Shown piece by piece: positions 8,254 through 16,666 of a stretch of 64,000 nt of DNA (its first letter is position 1; each line of letters begins with the position of its first letter). The notes under the pieces are model-generated. The model saw only the letters and a list, made by a program, of their open reading frames with translations, ran no database searches and had not been told where the DNA came from. Both the position numbers and the translations under genes were made by a program. The stretch spans positions 1-64,000 of the forward strand of contig CAZODZ010000002.1 of NCBI GenBank assembly GCA_964578745.1. Direction: 5' to 3'. Source of the stretch: SKVJ01 sp964578745 (GTDB taxonomy: Bacteria > Chloroflexota > Dehalococcoidia > GIF9 > AB-539-J10).

Positions 8254-8618
8254 TCCAGACCTATACCAGGCTCAAGGTTGCCGATAACACTGGCGCGAAG
8301 GAAGTAATGTGCATCAATATCCCGGGCAGCAGTCATCGCCGCTACGCTCATGTTGGCGATGTGATTGTGGCCACGGTGAAGCAGGCCATGCCGCACGGCG
8401 CAGTTAAGGAGGGCGATGTGATTCGTGCGGTTGTTGTCAGGGAGGCGAGGCCTTTCCGCAGATCCAGTGGGGCGTATGTTCGGTTTGATGAGAACGCAGT
8501 GGTGGTGCTTGGCGACAAGAACAACCCGAAGGGCAGCCGCATCTTCGGGCCGGTCGCACGCGAGCTTCGGGACAAGAACTACACCAAGATTATCTCGCTC
8601 GCCCCGGAGGTGGTCTGA
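8250..8618 (+). CDS. rplN: 50S ribosomal protein L14
   Basis: Subunit-interface protein and the binding site of the silencing factor RsfS. The 122-residue product has MIQTYTRLKVADNTGAKEVMCI, the GDVIVATVKQA segment and the GSRIFGPVARELR signature. It overlaps rpsQ by four bases. Confidence 0.98.
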   Translation: MIQTYTRLKVADNTGAKEVMCINIPGSSHRRYAHVGDVIVATVKQAMPHGAVKEGDVIRAVVVREARPFRRSSGAYVRFDENAVVVLGDKNNPKGSRIFGPVARELRDKNYTKIISLAPEVV

Positions 8619-8619
8619 A

Positions 8620-8931
8620 GTGAAGATTCGGAAGAACGATACGGTTGTCGTCCTTGCAGGTAAGGACAAAGGTAAGCGTGGAAGAGTACGTCGCGTGCTT
8701 CTGAAGAAGGACAGGGTGGTTGTCGAAGGGTTGAACATGATTAAGCGGCACTCTCGCGCCCGTAGGGCTGCGCGGCAGGCGGGTATCGTAGAGCTTGAAT
8801 CTCCGATACATGTGTCCAATGTGATGTACGTGTGTTCCAAGTGCAAGAGACCGTCGCGGATAGGACACAAGGTGCTCGAGGATGGGCGCAAGGTCCGGAT
8901 CTGCAGGGCATGCGAGGAAGTGATCGACTGA
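8620..8931 (+). CDS. rplX: 50S ribosomal protein L24
   Basis: Assembly-initiating protein with a KOW motif near the exit tunnel. The 103-residue product starts at GTG 8620 (MKIRKNDTVVVLAGKDKGKRGRV), then VVEGLNMIKRH and the C-terminal part with two CxxC pairs (CSKCKR, CRACEE), which suggests bound zinc as in many bacterial L24 proteins. It starts one base after the rplN stop. Confidence 0.96.
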   Translation: MKIRKNDTVVVLAGKDKGKRGRVRRVLLKKDRVVVEGLNMIKRHSRARRAARQAGIVELESPIHVSNVMYVCSKCKRPSRIGHKVLEDGRKVRICRACEEVID

Positions 8932-8945
8932 GGAGTACAACCATC

Positions 8946-9488
8946 ATGCTGGCTGCGAAAGACAGATATCAACAGGAAGTTATGCCCGAGTTGAAGAAGC
9001 GGCTCGGGATCGAGAATGTCATGGAGCTTCCCCGCTTGGAGAAGATAGTGGTGGGTATCGGACTCGGCGAGGCGATACAGAACGCCAAGGCGCTTGAGTC
9101 GGCAGAGCGCGACCTTGCCACCATCACCGGCCAGAAGCCGGTTACGACCAAGGCGAAGCGCTCGATCGCCACGTTCAAACTGCGAGCGGGAATGCCTGTC
9201 GGCATGATGGTGACACTCCGCGGAAAGCGGATGTATGACTTCTTCGACCGGCTTGTTGGCATCGTCCTACCGCGCATAAGGGACTTTCGAGGTATCTCGC
9301 CCGATTCATTCGATGGTCATGGGAACTACAGCCTCGGGTTCAAGGAGCAGATCGTCTTTCCCGAGATCGATTACGACAAGATTGAGAAGGTGCGTGGACT
9401 CCAGGTCACGATTGTGACCACGGCGAAGCGTGATGATGAGGCCCGCCTGTTCTTGAAACTAATGGGCATGCCCTTCAGGGGAGAATAG
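8946..9488 (+). CDS. rplE: 50S ribosomal protein L5
   Basis: Binds 5S rRNA and contacts the P-site tRNA. The 180-residue product has ENVMELPRLEKIVVGIGLG, the TGQKPVTTKAKRSIATFKLR signature and SLGFKEQIVFPEIDYDKI. The ATG at 8946 follows GAGGAG eight bases upstream. Confidence 0.98.
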   Translation: MLAAKDRYQQEVMPELKKRLGIENVMELPRLEKIVVGIGLGEAIQNAKALESAERDLATITGQKPVTTKAKRSIATFKLRAGMPVGMMVTLRGKRMYDFFDRLVGIVLPRIRDFRGISPDSFDGHGNYSLGFKEQIVFPEIDYDKIEKVRGLQVTIVTTAKRDDEARLFLKLMGMPFRGE

Positions 9489-9491
9489 TAT

Positions 9492-9677
9492 ATGGCGAAG
9501 AAGTCAAAGATAGCTAAGTCCAAGCGAGCTCCGAAGTTCCAGGTCCAGCAGCGGAATCGCTGTTACCTTTGTGGAAGGCCTCGTGCGTTCATCCGGAAGT
9601 TCGGTCTCTGTCGTATCTGTTTCCGGGAACTCGCCTCCGAGGGTAAGATCCCTGGAGTAAGGAAGTCGAGCTGGTGA
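9492..9677 (+). CDS. rpsZ: 30S ribosomal protein S14, zinc-binding (type Z)
   Basis: Short S14 of 61 residues with a complete zinc site: Cys24, Cys27, Cys40 and Cys43 (NRCYLCGRPR and LCRICFREL). This is the zinc-dependent form as opposed to the longer zinc-free S14 found in E. coli. It lies in the normal spc position between rplE and rpsH, three bases after rplE. Confidence 0.97.
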   Translation: MAKKSKIAKSKRAPKFQVQQRNRCYLCGRPRAFIRKFGLCRICFRELASEGKIPGVRKSSW

Positions 9678-9690
9678 GGAAAGGTGCACG

Positions 9691-10083
9691 ATGACTAACG
9701 ACCCTATCGCCGATATGCTCACACGTATACGAAATGCCGTCATGGTCGGTCATGACAGCGTCCTCATACCGCACTCCCGTCTGAAGGCTTCTCTGGCTCG
9801 GATCCTCAAGGAGGAAGGCTTTATTGAGGACTACGAGGTTGTGAAAAGCAAACCGACGCAGATGATTCGTATTCAACTTAAGTATGTCGACAAGCAGCCA
9901 GCCATCCTCGGCTTGGAGCGCGTGAGCCGGCCTGGGCTACGTGTCTATGCTGGCAAGAGCGAGATTCCCCGCGTGTATGGTGGGCTTGGTATAGCCATCA
10001 TATCAACGTCTCAGGGAATAATGACAGGTAAAGAGGCGTGGCGAAGGAAGCTGGGTGGTGAAGTGTTGTGCTACGTCTGGTAG
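9691..10083 (+). CDS. rpsH: 30S ribosomal protein S8
   Basis: Primary 16S rRNA binding protein of the platform; in E. coli it represses the spc operon. The 130-residue product shows MTNDPIADMLTRIRNA, the KEEGFIEDYEV segment and the RRVYGGLGIAIISTSQG-like C-terminal motif (PRVYGGLGIAIISTSQGIM). Confidence 0.97.
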   Translation: MTNDPIADMLTRIRNAVMVGHDSVLIPHSRLKASLARILKEEGFIEDYEVVKSKPTQMIRIQLKYVDKQPAILGLERVSRPGLRVYAGKSEIPRVYGGLGIAIISTSQGIMTGKEAWRRKLGGEVLCYVW

Positions 10084-10109
10084 AGATACCACTGCGGGGT
10101 GATTAACCG

Positions 10110-10661
10110 ATGTCTCGAATAGGACTTGCACCAATAGAGGTGCCTGGCGAGGTCCAGGTGACAATAGCAGAGGGCAATCGCGTAACGGTCAAGGGGAAAC
10201 GTGGCGAGCTGACGCGTACATTTGACCTTGACATGACGATTCGGCAGGAGAATGGCAAGCTCCTGGTGGAGCGTCCGAGCGATCACCGGATCCACAGGTC
10301 GATGCACGGTCTGACACGAACACTGCTAGCGAATATGGTTCAGGGCGTGAGTACTGGTTTCGAACGCGTGCTTGAAGTCAGGGGTGTTGGCTACCGCGTG
10401 CAGAAGACGGGCGATGACCTCACCTTCCAGGTCGGCTACAGTCGGCCCGTTGTCTTCAAGGTGCCTGATGGGGTGGAGGTCACTGTCGAAGGAACCAACA
10501 GGGTGCGCGTGTCTGGCTACGACAAGGAGCTGGTAGGCCAGGTGGCCGCCAATATCCGTTCGATCAGGACATGCGACCACTATAAGGGCAAAGGAATCAA
10601 GTATGCCGAAGAGAGACTGCGACTGAAGCCGGGTAAAGCTGGCAAAGTTACAAAAGGATAG
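10110..10661 (+). CDS. rplF: 50S ribosomal protein L6
   Basis: Large-subunit protein near the factor-binding site. The 183-residue product starts MSRIGLAPIEVPGEV, has the KGKRGEL segment, VRGVGYRVQKTGDDL and the C-terminal signature YKGKGIKYAEERLRLKPGKAGK. It precedes rplR by six bases. Confidence 0.97.
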   Translation: MSRIGLAPIEVPGEVQVTIAEGNRVTVKGKRGELTRTFDLDMTIRQENGKLLVERPSDHRIHRSMHGLTRTLLANMVQGVSTGFERVLEVRGVGYRVQKTGDDLTFQVGYSRPVVFKVPDGVEVTVEGTNRVRVSGYDKELVGQVAANIRSIRTCDHYKGKGIKYAEERLRLKPGKAGKVTKG

Positions 10662-10667
10662 TGTGAA

Positions 10668-11030
10668 ATGTCGAAGAAGAGCCCGACTCTGATGAGGCAG
10701 ATACGGCACAGGCGTGTGCGCCGCATGGTGCGCGGCACCGGTGAACGGCCTCGTCTTGCCGTGTTCAGAAGCCTGCGGCACATCTATGCGCAGGTGATTG
10801 ATGATGAGCGTGGAATTACGCTCGTATCAGCGAACTCAAAACAGGTGAATGTCGTTGGTGGAGAGGCTCTGTCGAAGTCTGAGATAGCGGCGCGTGTGGG
10901 TACGGCCGTGGCAGGCAAGGCTCTCGAGCAGGGGATCAAGAAGGTCGTGTTTGACCGCGGCGGTTATCGCTACCACGGCAGAGTGAAGACCCTTGGAGAT
11001 GCCGCTCGCGAGGCAGGGCTCGATTTCTAA
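10668..11030 (+). CDS. rplR: 50S ribosomal protein L18
   Basis: 5S rRNA-binding protein of the central protuberance. The 120-residue product has the basic N-terminus, RPRLAVFRSLRHIYAQVIDD and the C-terminal signature VVFDRGGYRYHGRVKTLGDAAREAGLDF. Confidence 0.97.
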   Translation: MSKKSPTLMRQIRHRRVRRMVRGTGERPRLAVFRSLRHIYAQVIDDERGITLVSANSKQVNVVGGEALSKSEIAARVGTAVAGKALEQGIKKVVFDRGGYRYHGRVKTLGDAAREAGLDF

Positions 11031-11065
11031 GCAATTCGCACGAGTACAGGGAGAAGCATCGCATT

Positions 11066-11611
11066 ATGAAGGCAGTCACGAAGGCACCTTCGAGGTTGGA
11101 GCATATTGAACCGTCCGATCTGGAGCTCGGAGAGAAACTGATGGCCGTTGACCGCGTAAGCAAAGTGGTCAAGGGTGGACGCAGGCTCCGGTTCCGCGCG
11201 CTCGTTGTCGTGGGAGATGGCAATGGCCATGTTGGTGTGGGTCTCGCCAAGGCAACGGGTGTACCCGAGGCCATACGCAAAGCCAGCGCAATGGGTCGCA
11301 AGCAGCTCGTGGAAGTGCCTGTTGTGAATGAGACGATTCCGCACGACGTGTTGGCCAAGTTCGGTGCGTCGCTGGTGTTGCTCAAGCCTGCTCCTCCAGG
11401 CCGTGGAATGATTGCGAGCAATACGGTGAGGACCGTGCTCGAGCTGGCTGGAATTAGGAATGTGGTCAGCAAGTCGCTTGGAAGTCAGAACCGCGTCAAT
11501 GTTGCGCGCGCGACTATACTTGCGCTTGCGTCCCTCCGGGCGATTGAGCATGTCGCAGGGGGGCGCGAGATTGAGACCCGGAAACCGGAGGGCGAAGATG
11601 AAGCTGAATGA
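11066..11611 (+). CDS. rpsE: 30S ribosomal protein S5
   Basis: Small-subunit protein that ensures translational accuracy and helps mRNA unwinding. The 181-residue product includes LEEKLMAVDRVSKVVKGGRR-like residues 25-44 (GEKLMAVDRVSKVVKGGRR), FRALVVVGDGNGHVGVGLAKA, and the C-terminal domain GIRNVVSKSLGSQN. The gene ends inside rplO, so there is no room for rpmD, which normally sits between rpsE and rplO. Confidence 0.97.
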   Translation: MKAVTKAPSRLEHIEPSDLELGEKLMAVDRVSKVVKGGRRLRFRALVVVGDGNGHVGVGLAKATGVPEAIRKASAMGRKQLVEVPVVNETIPHDVLAKFGASLVLLKPAPPGRGMIASNTVRTVLELAGIRNVVSKSLGSQNRVNVARATILALASLRAIEHVAGGREIETRKPEGEDEAE

Positions 11612-12038
11612 GCTGTCAGCCGCGGAAGGCTCCCGGCACAAGCGTCGCCGTGTGGGACGTGGCAATGGGAGTGGGCGCGGTACATATTCAGGTCGGGGCA
11701 TGAAAGGCCAGAAAGGCCATGGTAAAGGTGTGAGGCTTGGATTTGAGGGCGGGCAGCTCCCGCTTATCAAACGCCTGCCGCGCAAGCGAGGTTTTACCAA
11801 TATCTTCAGGACTGAGTACAACGAGGTGAATGTTGGTTCGCTCAACGTTTTCCCCGAGGGCTCGGAAGTGACCCCTAGAGAGATGTTGGAGGCTGGACTG
11901 GTCCGGTCGTTGTCGAGACCGACGAAAGTCCTAGGGCGTGGTGAGATCGATCGCAGCCTCACCGTGCATGCTCAACGTTTCTCTGCGGCTGCTGAAGCGA
12001 AGATCGCCGCTGCCAATGGCACAGTGAGGAAGATTTAG
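11598..12038 (+). CDS. rplO: 50S ribosomal protein L15
   Basis: Late-assembling large-subunit protein. The 146-residue product begins MKLNELSAAEGSRHKRRRVGRGNGSGRG and has the RGMKGQKGHGKG and GGQLPLIKRLPRKRGF segments that identify L15. Its ATG at 11598 lies inside rpsE (14-base overlap). secY follows one base after its stop. Confidence 0.97.
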   Translation: MKLNELSAAEGSRHKRRRVGRGNGSGRGTYSGRGMKGQKGHGKGVRLGFEGGQLPLIKRLPRKRGFTNIFRTEYNEVNVGSLNVFPEGSEVTPREMLEAGLVRSLSRPTKVLGRGEIDRSLTVHAQRFSAAAEAKIAAANGTVRKI

Positions 12039-12039
12039 T

Positions 12040-13353
12040 ATGCAACAGAAGGAAGCCCAACCTCGGCTTATCCAGGCTATGCGGGATGCGTTCTCGCTGC
12101 CGGATCTCAGGCAAAGGCTGCTCTTCACATTCGGTATCCTTGTTGCTTTCCGCTTCCTGGTGCATGTTCCCCTGCCCGGGGTTGACCTTGAGGCGCTGGC
12201 GGAGTTCTTCGAGCAGAACGCACTTCTGGGCATGCTGGACCTGTTCAGCGGTGGTGCGATGAGGAACTTCAGCGTGGCGGCGATGGGTGTGTATCCGTAC
12301 ATCACCGCGACCATTATCATGCAGTTGCTGGTGCCGGTAATTCCGAGTCTTCAGGCGATCTCGCAGCAGGGCGAGGCCGGCCAGCGGCGTATCAACCAGA
12401 TAACGCACTTTCTGACTGTCCCCCTGGCTGCATTGCAGGGCTATTCGCAGCTCGCAATTCTGACCAGCCAGAATGTGATCAGTCGCCCCGATGCGCTGAC
12501 GACTGCTACTATCCTGATTTCTATGACTGCGGGTACCATGTTCCTTGTCTGGCTCGGCGAGCGTATCACCGAGCGCGGCATCGGTAATGGAATATCGATT
12601 ATCATCTTTGGTGGCATTGTGGCAAAGCTCGCAGAGTCGACCGGCCGTATAGGTGTCGCCTTCCAAGACAACCCGCTTGGCACGCTGACGTTCGCAGTCG
12701 TGGGTGCGGCTACTCTCGTATTCATCGTCGTTTTCATCGAAGCGCATCGTCGCATCCCGGTCCAGTATGCGCGCAGCACGTTTCGAGGTGGCCGCATGTA
12801 CCGGCAGTCAGGGTCTACCTACATTCCCTTGCGCGTCAACACCGCGGGTATGATTCCACTCATCTTCGCGATTGCCATTATGCAGATGCCACGTCTGATC
12901 GCGAGCTTCTTCATGAATCCCCAGTCTCCCAATTTCTGGGATTCGATATATCATGGCTTCGATCCTAGTGCGGCTCTTCCAGCGGGGTTACTGTACTGGG
13001 GCTTCTACTTCCTCCTGGTGTTTGGTTTCACGTTCTTCTACACCATGGTTATTTTCGAGCAGATGAACTTGCCCCGTACACTGCAACAGCAGGGCGGATT
13101 CATACCGGGCGTACGCCCCGGCAAGTCCACGGCTGACTACCTGAACGCTGTCATACGTAGACTCACCTTTGGTGGCGCAATCTTCCTGGCTCTTGTCGCC
13201 GTCATGCCGTTCATGGCGCGGCTGGTCACCGGGGTCACCGTGCTGACTATCTCCAGTACCGCAATACTCATCGCTGTGGGAGTTGCGCTCGACACGATGA
13301 AGCAACTCGAGTCTCAGCTCACTATGAGGCGGTACGACGGATTTCTCAAGTAG
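12040..13353 (+). CDS. secY: Preprotein translocase subunit SecY
   Basis: Channel-forming membrane subunit of the Sec translocon, acting with SecE, SecG, SecA and the SecDF encoded at 52270-54518. The 437-residue product has ten hydrophobic segments, the VPLPGVD start of the plug region, GIYPYITATIIMQLL-like residues (GVYPYITATIIMQLL) and the conserved cytoplasmic loop GIGNGISIIIFGG. It lies in the spc operon between rplO and adk, the usual place. Confidence 0.97.
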   Translation: MQQKEAQPRLIQAMRDAFSLPDLRQRLLFTFGILVAFRFLVHVPLPGVDLEALAEFFEQNALLGMLDLFSGGAMRNFSVAAMGVYPYITATIIMQLLVPVIPSLQAISQQGEAGQRRINQITHFLTVPLAALQGYSQLAILTSQNVISRPDALTTATILISMTAGTMFLVWLGERITERGIGNGISIIIFGGIVAKLAESTGRIGVAFQDNPLGTLTFAVVGAATLVFIVVFIEAHRRIPVQYARSTFRGGRMYRQSGSTYIPLRVNTAGMIPLIFAIAIMQMPRLIASFFMNPQSPNFWDSIYHGFDPSAALPAGLLYWGFYFLLVFGFTFFYTMVIFEQMNLPRTLQQQGGFIPGVRPGKSTADYLNAVIRRLTFGGAIFLALVAVMPFMARLVTGVTVLTISSTAILIAVGVALDTMKQLESQLTMRRYDGFLK

Positions 13354-13369
13354 GGAGGAGATGAGAGTC

Positions 13370-14023
13370 ATGAATGTTGTGTTACTTGGGGCTCCCGGTG
13401 CAGGCAAGGGCACGCAGGCATCAACCCTGACGAAGAAATTTGGCATTGTGCATGTCGCTACCGGAGACCTGTTTCGAAAGGCGCTGTCCGAGGAGACGGA
13501 ACTTGGGCTGCAGGCCAAGTCGTACATGGAGAAAGGCGAGCTGGTTCCCGATGAAGTCACCATAAACATGGTCAGGGAACGCGTGCTCCAGCCGGACTGT
13601 GACCCGGGAGTACTGTTCGACGGATTTCCTCGCACCCTCAGCCAGGCGGAAGCCCTCGATGAGATGATGAAGGTTGAAGGGAGGGCGATAGACAAGGCGG
13701 TATACATCGAGGTTCCTGAGGAAGAGCTTGTTCGCAGGCTGAGTGGGCGGTGGATCTGTCGCCAGTGCCAGATGCCCTACCACATCGTGACTTCGCCACC
13801 CAAGACCGCCGGTCGCTGCGACGTTTGTGGTGGTGAGCTGTATCAGCGAGCCGACGACAAAGAAGAAACGGTGCGTGAACGCCTCAAGGTCTTTTTCTCA
13901 CAGACCATGCCTATTGTCGAGTACTACGACAAACAGGGCAAGCTTGTGCGTGTTGACGGCAGTAGAAGTATTGATGAAGTCGGAGCAGAGATTGTCGACA
14001 AGCTCCGCGCAGAGAGTGAGTGA
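13370..14023 (+). CDS. adk: Adenylate kinase with zinc-binding lid
   Basis: Catalyses ATP + AMP to 2 ADP. The 217-residue product has the P-loop GAPGAGKGT (residues 7-15), the TGDLFR and DGFPRT motifs, and a lid with four cysteines (C130, C133, C150, C153) that should bind zinc, as in Gram-positive enzymes. Two in-frame ATGs exist. The one at 13361 abuts the GGGAGGAG ribosome site with no spacing, whereas 13370 has nine bases, so 13370 is chosen. The stop is followed immediately by map. Confidence 0.96.
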   Translation: MNVVLLGAPGAGKGTQASTLTKKFGIVHVATGDLFRKALSEETELGLQAKSYMEKGELVPDEVTINMVRERVLQPDCDPGVLFDGFPRTLSQAEALDEMMKVEGRAIDKAVYIEVPEEELVRRLSGRWICRQCQMPYHIVTSPPKTAGRCDVCGGELYQRADDKEETVRERLKVFFSQTMPIVEYYDKQGKLVRVDGSRSIDEVGAEIVDKLRAESE

Positions 14024-14761
14024 TTGATAGTAGTCAAGTCCCGCGATGAACTCGAAGTGATGCGTGAGGGTGGTGGCATGTTGGCGGAGATGCTCTCTGC
14101 GCTGGCGTCGGAGGTCAGACCTGGGATCAGGACCCGGGAGCTCGACGAGATGGTGGAAGAATGGATGGCACAGAAGGGAGTAGTCGCGTCATTCAAAGGA
14201 TACAATGGCTTCCCTGCAAGTGTATGTGTCTCTGTCAACGAAGAGGTTGTTCATGGCATTCCCGGAGAACGCCTTTTGCGGCAGGGGGACATTGTGTCGC
14301 TGGACTTGGGCGTGCATCATCGTGGTTTCCATACTGATGCGGCGATCACAGTTCCAGTGGGCGAAGTCAGTGAAGAAGCGCGGCAGCTTATCGAGACGAC
14401 TAGGGAGTCGCTTCTTGAGGGTATACGACAGGCCCGTCCAGGCAATCACGTCGGCGACATTGGAGCCGCCATACAGCGGTATGTTGAGGAGAGGGGGTTC
14501 TCGGTAATACGTGAATATACCGGCCATGGAGTGGGACGACAACTGCATGAAGATCCGCAGGTTCCCAACTTCATGTGTGGGCGTGGGGCCATGTTGCGCC
14601 CCGGAATGACGCTGGCAATAGAACCCATGGTTGCCGCCGGCGACTGGCGCACGCGCGTTGGAGCCGATAAGTGGGTGGTGTTGACTGCAGATGGTAGCCC
14701 AGCGGCGCATTTTGAGCATACTATCGCAGTTACTGATGGAGAACCTGAAGTGTTTGCGTAG
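14024..14761 (+). CDS. map: Methionine aminopeptidase, type I
   Basis: Removes the initiator Met from new proteins using two metal ions. The 245-residue product has the five-ligand set: Asp in SLDLGV, Asp in HTDAA, His in GHGVGR, Glu in AIEPM and Glu in HFEHTIAV. It begins with TTG at 14024, directly after the adk stop codon, which gives the usual start IVVKSRDELEVMREGG. Order secY-adk-map-infA is standard. Confidence 0.95.
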   Translation: MIVVKSRDELEVMREGGGMLAEMLSALASEVRPGIRTRELDEMVEEWMAQKGVVASFKGYNGFPASVCVSVNEEVVHGIPGERLLRQGDIVSLDLGVHHRGFHTDAAITVPVGEVSEEARQLIETTRESLLEGIRQARPGNHVGDIGAAIQRYVEERGFSVIREYTGHGVGRQLHEDPQVPNFMCGRGAMLRPGMTLAIEPMVAAGDWRTRVGADKWVVLTADGSPAAHFEHTIAVTDGEPEVFA

Positions 14762-14768
14762 ATAGTGT

Positions 14769-14987
14769 ATGGCAAAGAAAGAGAAGATAGAGGTCGAGGG
14801 CAAGGTAACGGTATGTCTGCCGAACACGATGTTCAGGGTTGAGTTGCCCAATGGACATAGGGTACTTGCACATATCTCGGGCAAGATGCGAAAGCACTAC
14901 ATAAAGATACTGCCAGGGGATCGTGTGCTGGTGGAGCTGTCGCCGTATGATTTAAGCCGCGGACGTATAACGTATCGCTTGAAGTGA
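14769..14987 (+). CDS. infA: Translation initiation factor IF-1
   Basis: 72-residue OB-fold protein that occupies the ribosomal A site during initiation. It shows MAKKEKIEVEGKV, the LPNTMFRVELPNGH motif, AHISGKMRKHYIKILPGD and a C-terminal RGRITYRLK, all typical of bacterial IF-1. Confidence 0.98.
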   Translation: MAKKEKIEVEGKVTVCLPNTMFRVELPNGHRVLAHISGKMRKHYIKILPGDRVLVELSPYDLSRGRITYRLK

Positions 14988-15049
14988 GTGTGGCTTTGAC
15001 ACGTATGTGCCAATCTTATAAGATAGCAAGGTTTGCATGGTGAACCATC

Positions 15050-15163
15050 ATGAAAGTTAGTTCGTCCGTTAAGCGTCGCTGCAACAAATGCAAGATCATC
15101 CGCAGGCGAGGCGTTGTCAGGGTGCTGTGCGAGAATCCTCGGCACAAACAGAGGCAGGGATAA
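15050..15163 (+). CDS. rpmJ: 50S ribosomal protein L36, zinc-binding
   Basis: 37-codon gene between infA and rpsM. The product begins MKVSSSVKRRCNKCKIIRRR and has the zinc ligands Cys11, Cys14, Cys27 and His32 of the C+ form of L36. Position and sequence are both standard for the family. Confidence 0.96.
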   Translation: MKVSSSVKRRCNKCKIIRRRGVVRVLCENPRHKQRQG

Positions 15164-15205
15164 GCGCCCCGCGTGTCGTGTTGTCATCATTGAGGAGTTT
15201 GATGT

Positions 15206-15595
15206 ATGGCCCGAATCGCTGGTGTTGATTTGCCGAGAGACAAGCATGTTGTCATCGGCTTGCAGTACATCTACGGCATAGGTGCTACTTCAGCCCGGGA
15301 TATTCTGAAAAAGGCCGATGTGTCGCCTGATGTCAAGGTCAGGGACCTGACAGAGGACCAGGCGACACGTATCAGAAATGTCATCGATCGCGATTACAGG
15401 GTTGAAGGAGATCTGCGTCGTGAGGTGCAGTTCAGCATCAAGCGCCTCATTGATATCGGCTGCCTGCGTGGCCTGCGGCATAGGAGGAATCTGCCTGTGC
15501 GGGGCCAGCGTACTCGCACTAACGCACGTACGCGCCGTGGCGTGAAGAAGACAGTAGCTGGCAGGGGGCAGAAGCGCGGTATGGCAAAGAAGTAG
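15206..15595 (+). CDS. rpsM: 30S ribosomal protein S13
   Basis: Head protein that bridges to the 50S subunit and contacts the P-site tRNA. The 129-residue product begins MARIAGVDLPRDK, has the GIGATSARDILKKA helix-hairpin segment, the RHRRNLPVRGQRTRTNARTR signature and a basic C-terminus. GAGGAGTTTG precedes the ATG at 15206. Confidence 0.97.
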   Translation: MARIAGVDLPRDKHVVIGLQYIYGIGATSARDILKKADVSPDVKVRDLTEDQATRIRNVIDRDYRVEGDLRREVQFSIKRLIDIGCLRGLRHRRNLPVRGQRTRTNARTRRGVKKTVAGRGQKRGMAKK

Positions 15596-15616
15596 CGTAG
15601 TCAGGTGAAGCAGTAA

Positions 15617-16012
15617 ATGGCGAAGAAAGCACAGAAGGGTAAGACGAAGAGACGGGTACGTCGGAATATTACTGAAGGCAAGGCTTTCATACAGTCGACG
15701 TTCAACAACACCGTGGTCACAATTACTGACCCAGAGGGCGATGTGATCGCGTGGGGAAGTTCTGGCAAAGCCGGCTTTAAGGGTTCAAGAAAAGGGACGC
15801 CGTATGCTGCTCAGCTGGCGGCGCAGGACGCTGCACGGCAGGCGTTGAACGATGGTATGCGTCGCGTCGAAGTGTATGTGAAGGGGCCTGGCAGTGGTCG
15901 TGAAGCGGCTATTCGCGCGCTTCAGGGTGCCGGGCTTGTCGTGACCAGTATCCGCGACGTCACACCTATCCCTCACGACGGTTGTCGTCCTCGCGGAAGG
16001 AGGAGAGTGTAG
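15617..16012 (+). CDS. rpsK: 30S ribosomal protein S11
   Basis: Platform protein at the E site. The 131-residue product carries the family segments AFIQSTFNNTVVTITDPEG, SGKAGFKGSRKGTPYAAQ and the C-terminal VTPIPHDGCRPRGRRRV. It lies three bases upstream of rpsD. Confidence 0.98.
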   Translation: MAKKAQKGKTKRRVRRNITEGKAFIQSTFNNTVVTITDPEGDVIAWGSSGKAGFKGSRKGTPYAAQLAAQDAARQALNDGMRRVEVYVKGPGSGREAAIRALQGAGLVVTSIRDVTPIPHDGCRPRGRRRV

Positions 16013-16015
16013 TCA

Positions 16016-16645
16016 ATGGCGCGGTATCTTGGACCACGGTGTGCTCTCTGTCGTTATATCGGCGACAAATTGATGCTTAAGGGCGACAAGTGCCTGAGTG
16101 CGCGGTGTCCTTTTGAGAGGAGAGGCAATGTCCCTCCGGGTGGACGCTCTAAGACACGGCGCCGCATCTCGGATCGCGGCATGCAGTTGAGAGAGAAGCA
16201 GAAAGTGCGGTTCACCTATGGTGTGCTCGAGGCACAGTTCCGCCGTTTCTTCGCGGAGGCGGAGCGACTGCCGGGCATGTCCAGTGACAACATCTTGGTG
16301 TTGCTGGAGCGGCGACTCGATAACGTGGTGTACCGGCTTGGCTTCGGTACTTCACGTCAACAGGCGCGCCAGATTGTGCGCCATGGACATATCAGAGTAA
16401 ACGAAAGACGAGTAGATATCCCATCCTACCTGGTGAAGGCTGGCGACGTCATAAGCTGGCGTCCGCAGAGCTCAAAGACTGCACTCTACAAGGTGATTGC
16501 TGAGCAGGTGCAGGCGCGGAATGTGCCCTCTTGGTTGAGGCTCGATGAGGCCCAAATGAAGGCCACTGTGGTCAGCCTGCCTACTCCTGAGGACGTGGAT
16601 AGCAGGCTGAGCGGCAAGGCCGTTGTTGAGTACTACTCCAGGTAG
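16016..16645 (+). CDS. rpsD: 30S ribosomal protein S4, zinc-binding
   Basis: Primary 16S rRNA binder that nucleates the 5' domain; in many bacteria it represses the alpha operon. The 209-residue product has four N-terminal cysteines (C9, C12, C26, C31) for a zinc site, the RRLDNVVYRLGFGTSRQQAR S4 RNA-binding domain and a C-terminal KAVVEYYSR. Some bacteria have a Cys-free S4, so this is the C+ form. Confidence 0.97.
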   Translation: MARYLGPRCALCRYIGDKLMLKGDKCLSARCPFERRGNVPPGGRSKTRRRISDRGMQLREKQKVRFTYGVLEAQFRRFFAEAERLPGMSSDNILVLLERRLDNVVYRLGFGTSRQQARQIVRHGHIRVNERRVDIPSYLVKAGDVISWRPQSSKTALYKVIAEQVQARNVPSWLRLDEAQMKATVVSLPTPEDVDSRLSGKAVVEYYSR

Positions 16646-16666
16646 TAGCGATAGGGAGGACGTGCA

